Shown here one piece after another: positions 12,879-20,152 of a DNA stretch of 33,423 bases. Position 1 is the stretch's first letter, and the number at the start of each line of letters is the position of its first letter. A program made the position numbers and the translations under genes. Below the pieces are notes generated by a model. The model saw only the letters and a list, made by a program, of their open reading frames with translations. It ran no database searches and was not told the DNA's origin. Origin of the DNA: Lentimicrobiaceae bacterium (lineage in GTDB: Bacteria; Bacteroidota; Bacteroidia; Bacteroidales; F082); assembly GCA_015061365.1 (NCBI GenBank), contig SUWS01000002.1, positions 86,806 through 120,228 of the forward strand, read 5' to 3'.

Positions 12879-14246
12879 TTAATAAACTCTTGATGCTTTT
12901 GCCTGGTTATCTCCTTTGTTACGTCCGAGATAAGGTTGGATGCAGCGGAATCCGATGTAACATTTTGCTGTATCCTGATACTCGTATGAACGTGTTGTTA
13001 CTTCGAGATAATAAGCTATATCTTTCCAAGATCCGCCGCGGACCACTTTTCTCTTCATGATTGGAGGATCGTTTTCAGCAGCGTTGTATGTATAGTTAGG
13101 ATTCATATCCCAAGAAAGGTTATAAGAACTTGGGTCGAAGGCACTGTTAGTCCATTCAGCTACATTACCAGCCATATCATACAATCCCCAGTCGTTAGGA
13201 GGATAATGACCTACTATCAATGTCGTCAATCCGCCGTCGGCGATATAGTTACCTCTCAAAGGTTTGAAGTTAGCCAAGAAGCAGCCTTTTTCATTACGTG
13301 TATAAGGTCCGCCCCATGGATAAGGGTTGAGATGGTTGCCGCCACGTGCAGCCCATTCCCATTCTGCTTCTGTTGGAAGACGGAACTCCGACAAGGTGAC
13401 GTCACCTTTTTGTGATTTAAGATAATTGTTCAACTTCTCTGTACGCCAGATACAGAAAGCTTTTGCCTGACTCCAGTTGACACCTACAACAGGATAGTTG
13501 TCGTATGCCACGTGCCAGAAATATTTCTCTGTCAAAGGATCATTGAAAGCGTATGAATAATCATGCAGCCATGCCAAAGTATCCGGATAAACGTTGATGC
13601 TTTCTTTCTTTATATATGTGGAACGGTCTGTCATACCTTGAGGACGGTTAGCTAAACCGGCGTTACGGTAGTCAGCGTCTTTGTTAAATTCTTTCCTTGC
13701 TGCTGCATGGAGGTCGACCCAGTAATATTCATAGAATAACTTTCTGGTGTCGATTTCTTTTCTGCCGAAGAAACGTTCGTGTTCTGGAAGATACAATTCT
13801 TCCAAGGTCTCTCTGATGTCTTGGTCTGGGCTATTCCATTCAATTTTTTCATCCCAATTCAAGAAAGGAGGATCATATATTTCACCAGTCTTAGGGTTCT
13901 CTGTGATAAGATAGACATCCGGCTGTACCTCACCTAACATTGTTCTTGCGATAGAGTCTCTGACCCAATATACGAACTCACGATATTCGTTATTCGTAAT
14001 TTCTGTCTCATCCATATAAAACGAAGCTACAGAAATGTTTTTGGATTGTGTCAGTGAACCTGAGGCTACATCCTGGCCTCCCGTACCCATCGTATAACTT
14101 CCCATAGGGACGAACACCATGCCGTATGGATCTGGTTGATAGAATTGTTTGGATTTTTTTCTTACACCTACCAACTCTCCTTGGTTAGTATTGCTACAAC
14201 TTACGAGAGTGACGATGATTAAACTTAATACCAATAATTTTTTCAT
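12879..14246 (-). CDS. gldK: T9SS outer-membrane lipoprotein GldK/PorK (FGE-sulfatase fold)
   Basis: 455 residues. The lipoprotein signal ends LVSCSNT with the modified Cys at 17. The remainder is a formylglycine-generating-enzyme-like (sulfatase-modifying) domain: VFVPMGSYTMGTGG, SFYMDETEITNNEYREFVYW, YPVVGVNWSQAKAFCIWR, FRLPTEAEWEWAARGG, WGLYDMAGNVAEWTNSAFDP and VVRGGSWKD. In T9SS this fold is structural; with GldN it builds the ring below the outer membrane. It follows porP by 27 bp and precedes gldL by 59 bp. Confidence 0.96.
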   Translation of the reverse strand: MKKLLVLSLIIVTLVSCSNTNQGELVGVRKKSKQFYQPDPYGMVFVPMGSYTMGTGGQDVASGSLTQSKNISVASFYMDETEITNNEYREFVYWVRDSIARTMLGEVQPDVYLITENPKTGEIYDPPFLNWDEKIEWNSPDQDIRETLEELYLPEHERFFGRKEIDTRKLFYEYYWVDLHAAARKEFNKDADYRNAGLANRPQGMTDRSTYIKKESINVYPDTLAWLHDYSYAFNDPLTEKYFWHVAYDNYPVVGVNWSQAKAFCIWRTEKLNNYLKSQKGDVTLSEFRLPTEAEWEWAARGGNHLNPYPWGGPYTRNEKGCFLANFKPLRGNYIADGGLTTLIVGHYPPNDWGLYDMAGNVAEWTNSAFDPSSYNLSWDMNPNYTYNAAENDPPIMKRKVVRGGSWKDIAYYLEVTTRSYEYQDTAKCYIGFRCIQPYLGRNKGDNQAKASRVY

Positions 14247-14273
14247 TTTACTTTATTTGTTACAATTTCAATT

Positions 14274-15227
14274 TTATAAATATCTTATGCTACGGTATAT
14301 TCTCGGCGATTTCTCTAAATCCATCTTCAACAGGTAACTGATACAAACCTCGTGTGAGCCTTGTACCCCGATTCCTAAGGTGTTGATATCGTATGAATAA
14401 GAGATCTGAATGTCGTTGATTTTAAAACCAGCCATCGCCGCCACCGACTCTTGGTATCTGTAATTAACGCCTACCCAAAACTTATTATTGTACAAAAGTT
14501 TGGCTCCGGCATTAATTTGTGTGGAAGCGACATTGCTCATAAGGCATAGCGACGGCAACAAAACAAAAACAGGATTATTGAATTGATATTCGTATCCTGC
14601 TGTTAAATAAAATGTTCTGTCACCCATGAAGCTTATGCTTGTGCTTGAACTTTCCAGTAATTCCTTGCCTTTTGATTCGAAGATATTTGTTGCTGAAAGA
14701 CCGATATAAAACGTCTCCGGTATCTGCCAGAACAAACCGAAACCGGCATCGACGAGCATAGAACTTTGTTCGCCAGTAGGAAGAGCTGGATCTTGGTCTA
14801 CTGTAGGAATGAAGTTACTAAAATCTACCGATCTGTTTATGAGATTAAGCGATAAACCAATACCTAATATGCCAGGTCCCAAATCCAAATGATAGGAATA
14901 ACCCATATTGACGTTAGTATTGTCTTCGAAGCCATAACTATCTTGCATAATTGCTAACGAGACACCGCCTCTTAATACTTTTACCGGCATATCTCCCGAG
15001 AACAACATTGTCTTCGGCGCTATCGCGTTGCCCTGCATATCCTTGAAACCCGTCCACTGGTCGCGGTAAATACCCATGAGGTTAAGTCCCTCGCTGAGAC
15101 CTCCGAAACCAGGGTTGATACCTGCGTACGAATTACTGTAATTCGTAAACATAGGCGCCTGTTGTCCCATCACGACAAATGAGATCACAACAAAAATCGT
15201 CGCTATTATGTATCTTAGTCTCTGCAC
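14274..15227 (-). CDS. porP: T9SS PorP/SprF family outer-membrane protein
   Basis: 317 residues with a signal peptide ending around VMGQQ. Then comes the family start APMFTNYSNSYAGINPGFGG, with LMGIYRDQWTGFKDMQGNAI and alternating strands (GYSYHLDLGPGILGIGLSLN, FWVGVNYRYQESVAAMAGFK) as in PorP/SprF membrane beta-barrels. It ends with the usual SYSYDINTLG...GSHEVCISYLL motif. These proteins associate with the outer-membrane side of T9SS or anchor cargo. Its place ahead of gldK makes it the core-cluster copy. Confidence 0.94.
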   Translation of the reverse strand: MQRLRYIIATIFVVISFVVMGQQAPMFTNYSNSYAGINPGFGGLSEGLNLMGIYRDQWTGFKDMQGNAIAPKTMLFSGDMPVKVLRGGVSLAIMQDSYGFEDNTNVNMGYSYHLDLGPGILGIGLSLNLINRSVDFSNFIPTVDQDPALPTGEQSSMLVDAGFGLFWQIPETFYIGLSATNIFESKGKELLESSSTSISFMGDRTFYLTAGYEYQFNNPVFVLLPSLCLMSNVASTQINAGAKLLYNNKFWVGVNYRYQESVAAMAGFKINDIQISYSYDINTLGIGVQGSHEVCISYLLKMDLEKSPRIYRSIRYL

Positions 15228-15297
15228 TATTACTTTTATAATGTTATTTTTCTTAAACTTTATTTTTTTCCGTTTATTGTCTGACGCTAATAATTAA

Positions 15298-16767
15298 TCA
15301 TCGGAACAGCCTCAATATATCATTACCGTTAGCTATTATCAACAATCCGAGCAGGATTACTAAACCTACGCTCTGAGCTATCTCCATGAATTTATCACTT
15401 GGTTTTCTTCTTGTTATGATTTCATATAACAGGAAGAGGACATGACCACCATCGAGAGCAGGTATAGGTAATATATTCATAACCGCTAATATTATAGACA
15501 AGAAAGCTGTAAGTCGCCAGAATTGAATCCAATTGAAAGTGTCAGGGAAGATGCTTCCTATAGTGATGAAGCCGCCGAGACTTTCGTATGCCTTGTTCTG
15601 AGGGTTGAAGACTATCTTAAGTTGTTTCCAATAGTCGCTCAACTCTTTACCTGTTTTCTTGAAGCCTTGAGGTATGGCTTCTGCAAATGAATAATCTTGT
15701 GTCTTGTATTCTAAGATATTATGTGCGTAAACGCCTAACTTAGCGTCATTGGAGAGTTTTACATCAAACTGAAGAGTATCGGTTCCTCTCAAGGCAGTGA
15801 CATTTATTTGTTCTCCTGCAAACTGTTTTATCTGTTCCGTGAACATATTATAATAAGGTGTGTAAATATCTTCCACCATTATTATCACGTCTCCTTTTTG
15901 CATTCCAGCTTCTTTTGCTGCCGAACCCGCCACGAAATCACCGATGACGAAAGGAATTCTGAACGAGATGAACTGACTTTGATGTTTGACTAATTTCTCT
16001 ACAGCATCTTCCGGTATCATTATCTGAACTCTTGATCCGTCGCGTTCGACTTCAACATATTCTGGATTATCGAGCAGGATCTCCATCGTGATGTCATAGA
16101 ATTTCTCTACATGATTTCCGTCTATCGAAATTATCTTATCACCGTCTCTAAACCCTAACTCTCTGCCGAGGCTGTCGGTCATGATTCCATAGCGGTTAAC
16201 TTCCGATGTTGGAAGATATTGCTCGCCTTGTGATATCAATAATCCGGTATAAATAAAATAAGCTAAGACAACATTCATGACAACGCCGCCCACCATCACG
16301 ATAAGACGTTGCCAAGCTGGTTTACTTCTGAACTCCCATGGCTGTGGTTCCTGCTGCATCTGACCGAGATTCATCGATTCATCGATCATGCCGGCTATCG
16401 AGCAATAGCCTCCGAGAGGCACCCAGCCAATACCGAATTCGGTGGTCTCTTCTTCAGTACGCCAGTCATCTTCAGGCAAAGACTTCAAATCTATAGCCTC
16501 GTATGTATACGACTTCTTGTTTGTAATCGGATCTATATGTTCGTGAGTGATGAACTTGTCGGGAACATTCTTGCTGAAGAATGCGAAACACCATCTGCCA
16601 TGAACTTTCTTACATCTGAAAATAGAGAAACGGGGATTGAAAAATATATAGAATTTCTCCACCCTCGTTTTAAATATTCTTGCTGCAATAAAATGACCGA
16701 ACTCATGTACGATTACCAAGAGAGTCAGTGCTAAAATCAACTGTAAAATCTTTACTAAAACCGCCAT
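15298..16767 (-). CDS. rseP: RseP-type site-2 metalloprotease
   Basis: 489 residues. The first helix carries HEFGH (H21, E22, H25), the zinc-binding HExxH of intramembrane site-2 proteases. The C-terminal NILPIPALDGGH (from 431) supplies the third ligand Asp439. Two PDZ-like modules lie between, recognised by GFRDGDKIISIDGN and AGMQKGDVIIMVED. The protease cuts anti-sigma factors or remnant signal peptides within the inner membrane. At 489 residues it is somewhat longer than usual, with extra sequence between HExxH and the PDZs. A -7 box lies upstream (16791-16798). Confidence 0.95.
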   Translation of the reverse strand: MAVLVKILQLILALTLLVIVHEFGHFIAARIFKTRVEKFYIFFNPRFSIFRCKKVHGRWCFAFFSKNVPDKFITHEHIDPITNKKSYTYEAIDLKSLPEDDWRTEEETTEFGIGWVPLGGYCSIAGMIDESMNLGQMQQEPQPWEFRSKPAWQRLIVMVGGVVMNVVLAYFIYTGLLISQGEQYLPTSEVNRYGIMTDSLGRELGFRDGDKIISIDGNHVEKFYDITMEILLDNPEYVEVERDGSRVQIMIPEDAVEKLVKHQSQFISFRIPFVIGDFVAGSAAKEAGMQKGDVIIMVEDIYTPYYNMFTEQIKQFAGEQINVTALRGTDTLQFDVKLSNDAKLGVYAHNILEYKTQDYSFAEAIPQGFKKTGKELSDYWKQLKIVFNPQNKAYESLGGFITIGSIFPDTFNWIQFWRLTAFLSIILAVMNILPIPALDGGHVLFLLYEIITRRKPSDKFMEIAQSVGLVILLGLLIIANGNDILRLFR

Positions 16768-16790
16768 TTATACTTTTAAAATTTAATCTG

Positions 16791-16798
16791 CAAAGATA
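16791..16798 (-). promoter_or_regulatory. -7 box for rseP
   Basis: TATCTTTG on the minus strand, 23 bp before the rseP ATG, matches TAnnTTTG. The only TTTG upstream is about 30 bp away, longer than usual, so the promoter is tentative. If real it separates rseP and the T9SS genes from the dnaX-led genes. Confidence 0.5.
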
Positions 16799-16808
16799 AC
16801 AAAAAAAA

Positions 16809-17702
16809 TTATCTGTTTAAACTTCTTTCAAAAGAAATATAATCTTCCGGATTCAATGGTGTTCCGTTGTGCCACAACTCGAAATGCAGATGCGGACCAG
16901 TCGACAGACTGCCACTGTTTCCATATATCGCGATAGCATCACCGGCATTGACGAAATCGCCTGTCTCTTTCAACAATACAGCATTGTGTTTGTAGACTGA
17001 TAACAAATTCCCGCTATGCTGGATGCCTATAGTATATCCGTTTTCAACTGTCCAATCAGAATATATTACAGTTCCGTTGGCTATAGTCTTAATCACTGAA
17101 CTTTTATCAGATACGATGTCTGTTCCGTAATGTTTCTCAGCTCTATTAAAATGATTTGTCACGATACCTTCCATTGGAGTGTAAAAAGAAACGAGATCAA
17201 AATCGGCTGTCGTTTCATTGAGCATATCCGTCTTGAAGAGATTGTTACGAGTGTCATTCTCGTATTCAGCACGAAAGATACTGTCGTTTTTGGATTTCCT
17301 ATCTACTATCTTACTGAAATCGGTATTGCTCGATTTTGTCAGAAGAGAGTTGATGCTGTCTGTATCGAAATCATCACCCATGACAATTCTTTTCAAGTTA
17401 TTAATATACAAATCTTTCTGAGCGAATACAATTTCTAATGAATCCGCACGTCGCTCCATCTCATAAACTCTACGATTCAATGTGACATCTGTGTATCCTG
17501 GGATATATTCCCTTAAAGGTGTAAATGCAATGAGATATGTCACCAAAACTATTAGGAGTACGGATGAGAAAACCACTATGCTGAAAAAGTTCATCAGCGT
17601 CAGTTTGAAATGCACCTTCTCCTCGTATGTGTCGTTGTTGTAAATGACTATACGATATTTTCTTCTAAGTCTTTCTAAGAATCTTTTTTTTTCTTTTTCC
17701 AT
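16809..17702 (-). CDS. M23 family metallopeptidase (LytM domain)
   Basis: 297 residues. A basic cytoplasmic N-terminus is followed by a transmembrane helix at about 38-60, a short coiled coil (YEMERRADSLEIVFAQKDLY), and a C-terminal LytM domain with zinc ligands in HYGTD and HLHFE and the core GTVIYSDWTVENGYTIGIQH. Members cut peptide cross-links in peptidoglycan or, with degenerate sites, regulate amidases. Both metal motifs are intact here. It lies 6 bp after the acyltransferase gene and so shares a transcript with it. Confidence 0.92.
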   Translation of the reverse strand: MEKEKKRFLERLRRKYRIVIYNNDTYEEKVHFKLTLMNFFSIVVFSSVLLIVLVTYLIAFTPLREYIPGYTDVTLNRRVYEMERRADSLEIVFAQKDLYINNLKRIVMGDDFDTDSINSLLTKSSNTDFSKIVDRKSKNDSIFRAEYENDTRNNLFKTDMLNETTADFDLVSFYTPMEGIVTNHFNRAEKHYGTDIVSDKSSVIKTIANGTVIYSDWTVENGYTIGIQHSGNLLSVYKHNAVLLKETGDFVNAGDAIAIYGNSGSLSTGPHLHFELWHNGTPLNPEDYISFERSLNR

Positions 17703-17708
17703 AGTTAA

Positions 17709-18269
17709 TCAGTTAGAAAGATTATATCTGTCGGGATATTTTGCCGTGATACCTCTGTAAAACTTTTCCATTATTTTCCAGTCTTCGTCAAAATTTCCTG
17801 ACGGATAAAACATCGGACCAAAGCCTAATTCTTTCTTTTTGAAATCTATGAAACCTAATACGATAGGCACATGGGCTTTCTCCGCGATATAATAAAAACC
17901 TTTTTTCCAATGATGCACAAGTTTCCTTGTCCCTTCAGGCGTAATTACGATGTTCAATGTATCATATTCTTTAAACAACGCCGCTACCTGTGTAACCGTA
18001 TTGTTACTTCTACTTCTGTCGACAGGTATTCCACCAAGTTTCTTTAATAGTGGTCTTAAAATCGGATTGTCGAAGAACTCTTTCTTTATCAGGAATTTGA
18101 CTGGTTTGTCAACGGAACAATACGCCAACCTTCCAAGTATAAAATCCTCTATACAAGTGTGTGGTGCGACCGGAATGACGCATTTGTCAACTCCTTCAGG
18201 AATTTCTCCTACCAATTTCCAACCCATGACTTTCAAGGCGAACCTGCCTAAAGATTTCCAAACTCCCAT
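17709..18269 (-). CDS. 1-acyl-sn-glycerol-3-phosphate acyltransferase-like protein (PlsC family)
   Basis: 186 residues. The HX4D motif is present (H37-TCIE-D42). The phosphate-binding PEGTR is at 111-115, with GGIPVDRSR at 79-87. This is a short, soluble-looking member of the PlsC/lysophospholipid acyltransferase family, which transfers an acyl chain to lysophosphatidate or a related lipid at the inner membrane. Many short Bacteroidota members have unproven substrates, so no gene symbol is given. It starts 2 bp after the dnaX stop, so translation is likely coupled. Confidence 0.88.
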   Translation of the reverse strand: MGVWKSLGRFALKVMGWKLVGEIPEGVDKCVIPVAPHTCIEDFILGRLAYCSVDKPVKFLIKKEFFDNPILRPLLKKLGGIPVDRSRSNNTVTQVAALFKEYDTLNIVITPEGTRKLVHHWKKGFYYIAEKAHVPIVLGFIDFKKKELGFGPMFYPSGNFDEDWKIMEKFYRGITAKYPDRYNLSN

Positions 18270-18271
18270 AA

Positions 18272-20002
18272 TCAGATGTCTAATTGTAAACCAAGTGATT
18301 CTTTAATACTGAATAGATTAGGATTCTCATTAGCCATCTTTTCAAACTTCTGTTTGTCGGTATACAAGACGACTTCATTAGGACGCTCCACTATTTCCTC
18401 TTTGAGCACGAATTGGTTGTTATGAAGTGCGTTCTTAAGAAACTCATGCAGACTATGCATATTGTTGACATCCTTAACTACCAATATGTTATCTATCTTG
18501 AAACGTATCTCCGAACCGCCCACTAATGTCGGTTCAGCATTCTTTATACCGGCGATAAAGATCGGTGAGGTATTTTGGTGCGATGCGATATAGTCATTCC
18601 ATGCTTTGGTGACCTGCTCCTGAGTGAAAACGTTATTCCATACTTCTTCCTTAACTTCCTCTTTCTTCGTCTCTTCCGCCGTTATGGAAATTGTCCCAGG
18701 TCTCGTCATCCTACCGATTTTCATTGGTTGCTGTTGAGCAGCTGGTTGTTGAATTGTTGGCTGTTGAACAGTCTGTTGCTGAACCGTTGGTTGTTGAGCT
18801 ATTGGCTGTTGAACTGTTGGTTGCTGAACAGTCTGTCGTTGAACTGTTGGTTGTTGAACTGTTGGTCTTTGAACCATTGTCTGTTGAACTGTTGGTTGTT
18901 GACCTTCAACATAGCACATTTTCATCAGACAGATCTCGACGTGTAATCTTTTGTTGCTGCTGTTTCTGAAGTTGAGGTCGCACTGGTTGGCGAGATCTAA
19001 CGATTTCAGTAAGAAATATTGTGAACATTTTTGAGCTTGTTCGGCATATCTCATCTTCAGTTGCTGACTGACTTCCATGAGGTCGATGATGCGCTGGTCT
19101 TTGCCGAGAAGCAGATTTCTCAGATGGGCTGCGAAGCCTTGTATAAAATGCTGTATATCGAATCCATTCTCTACCACATCATTAAGCAGCAGTAAGATAG
19201 AGTTGTTGTCTTTTGTCAAGATATAATCCACGACACGGAAATAATATTCATAATCGAGGACATTAAGGTTGGCGATGACATCTTTATAGGTGATGTTGTT
19301 TCCGGAGAAGCTCACCATTTGGTCGAAGATGGAGAGAGCGTCGCGGAGTGCGCCGTCGGCTTTCTGAGCTATGATATTTAAGGCTTCTTCCTCTGCCGTT
19401 ATATTTTCCTTTATGGCTATGTTTTGCAGGTGCAGCCTTATGTCGTCGACAGTGATTCGTTTGAAGTCAAATATCTGACAACGAGACAATATTGTTGGAA
19501 GGATCTTGTGTTTCTCTGTCGTTGCCAAGATGAATTTGGCGTAAGCAGGTGGTTCTTCCAAAGTTTTGAGGAAAGCGTTGAAAGCGGCTTGCGAGAGCAT
19601 GTGCACCTCGTCGATGATATATACCTTGTACTTTCCTAACTGAGGCGGGATTCTGACTTGGTCGACGAGATTGCGTATATCTTCGACAGTATTGTTAGAT
19701 GCCGCATCGAGTTCATATATGTTAAAAGAGTTCGAATTATTGAAACTTCTGCACGATTCGCACTGATCGCAGGCTTCCATGTCAGGTGTCGGATTCATGC
19801 AGTTGATGGTTTTCGCCATGATTCTCGCACATGTCGTCTTACCCACACCTCTTGGTCCACAGAACAGGAATGCCTGAGTTAAGGTATTGGTTCTTATGGC
19901 ATTCTGCAAGGTGGATGTTATAGATTTCTGCCCAACGACACTGTCAAAAGTCACTGGTCTATATTTTCTTGCTGATACGACAAAATTATCCATGATAGTC
20001 AT
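18272..20002 (-). CDS. dnaX: DNA polymerase III subunit gamma/tau
   Basis: 576 residues. Walker A GPRGVGKTT (49-57), zinc Cys cluster (C68, C78, C81, C84), Walker B DEVH (131-134) and the sensor ATTEKHKILPTILSRCQ are all intact, so the AAA+ clamp-loader core (1-360) is complete. Residues about 368-426 are twelve imperfect QQPTV pentapeptides encoded by a 15-nt repeat. They link the core to a C-terminal tau-like region (470-576). A start three codons downstream (MDNFVVSARKYRP) is equally plausible. It heads the run dnaX-acyltransferase-M23. No programmed frameshift slip site was identified. Confidence 0.95.
   Translation of the reverse strand: MTIMDNFVVSARKYRPVTFDSVVGQKSITSTLQNAIRTNTLTQAFLFCGPRGVGKTTCARIMAKTINCMNPTPDMEACDQCESCRSFNNSNSFNIYELDAASNNTVEDIRNLVDQVRIPPQLGKYKVYIIDEVHMLSQAAFNAFLKTLEEPPAYAKFILATTEKHKILPTILSRCQIFDFKRITVDDIRLHLQNIAIKENITAEEEALNIIAQKADGALRDALSIFDQMVSFSGNNITYKDVIANLNVLDYEYYFRVVDYILTKDNNSILLLLNDVVENGFDIQHFIQGFAAHLRNLLLGKDQRIIDLMEVSQQLKMRYAEQAQKCSQYFLLKSLDLANQCDLNFRNSSNKRLHVEICLMKMCYVEGQQPTVQQTMVQRPTVQQPTVQRQTVQQPTVQQPIAQQPTVQQQTVQQPTIQQPAAQQQPMKIGRMTRPGTISITAEETKKEEVKEEVWNNVFTQEQVTKAWNDYIASHQNTSPIFIAGIKNAEPTLVGGSEIRFKIDNILVVKDVNNMHSLHEFLKNALHNNQFVLKEEIVERPNEVVLYTDKQKFEKMANENPNLFSIKESLGLQLDI
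18725..18901 (-). repeat. 15-nt minisatellite in dnaX (QQPTV linker)
   Basis: 177 bp, 11.8 units of a CAACAACCAACAGTT-type 15-mer, encode QQPTV, QQTMV, QRPTV, QRQTV, QQPIA and similar pentads. The unit keeps the frame. The wording resembles the CAACAGT heptads found in the TPR gene, which may or may not reflect a common origin. Confidence 0.92.
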
Positions 20003-20064
20003 TTTTATTCAAGCCGTAAAAATACGAGTTTTCTTTCACATTTTTTTATTTTATTTTTATAAAA

Positions 20065-20076
20065 AAACACGTGTTT
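20065..20076. promoter_or_regulatory. 12-bp palindrome between dnaX and porW
   Basis: AAACACGTGTTT is a perfect palindrome in the 150-bp divergent gap, about 17 bp upstream of the porW -7 box. It could be an operator, but a single chance palindrome is also possible in AT-rich DNA. Confidence 0.3.
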
Positions 20077-20092
20077 ATAACGTCTAAATATT

Positions 20093-20100
20093 TATTTTTG
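20093..20100 (+). promoter_or_regulatory. -7 box for the porW unit
   Basis: TATTTTTG matches TAnnTTTG and lies 52 bp before the TTG start of porW. No clean TTG was found at the -33 position. Confidence 0.5.
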
Positions 20101-20152
20101 CATATTCGGATTTTGTGTCAAAAATAAAAGACAAAAAAACGAGTTATATTCC

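Noticed and set aside
18575..18969. Plus-strand frames with Leu/Trp- or Val/Glu-rich repeats opposite dnaX
   Set aside because: They are antisense readings of the QQPTV minisatellite; dnaX on the other strand is certain.
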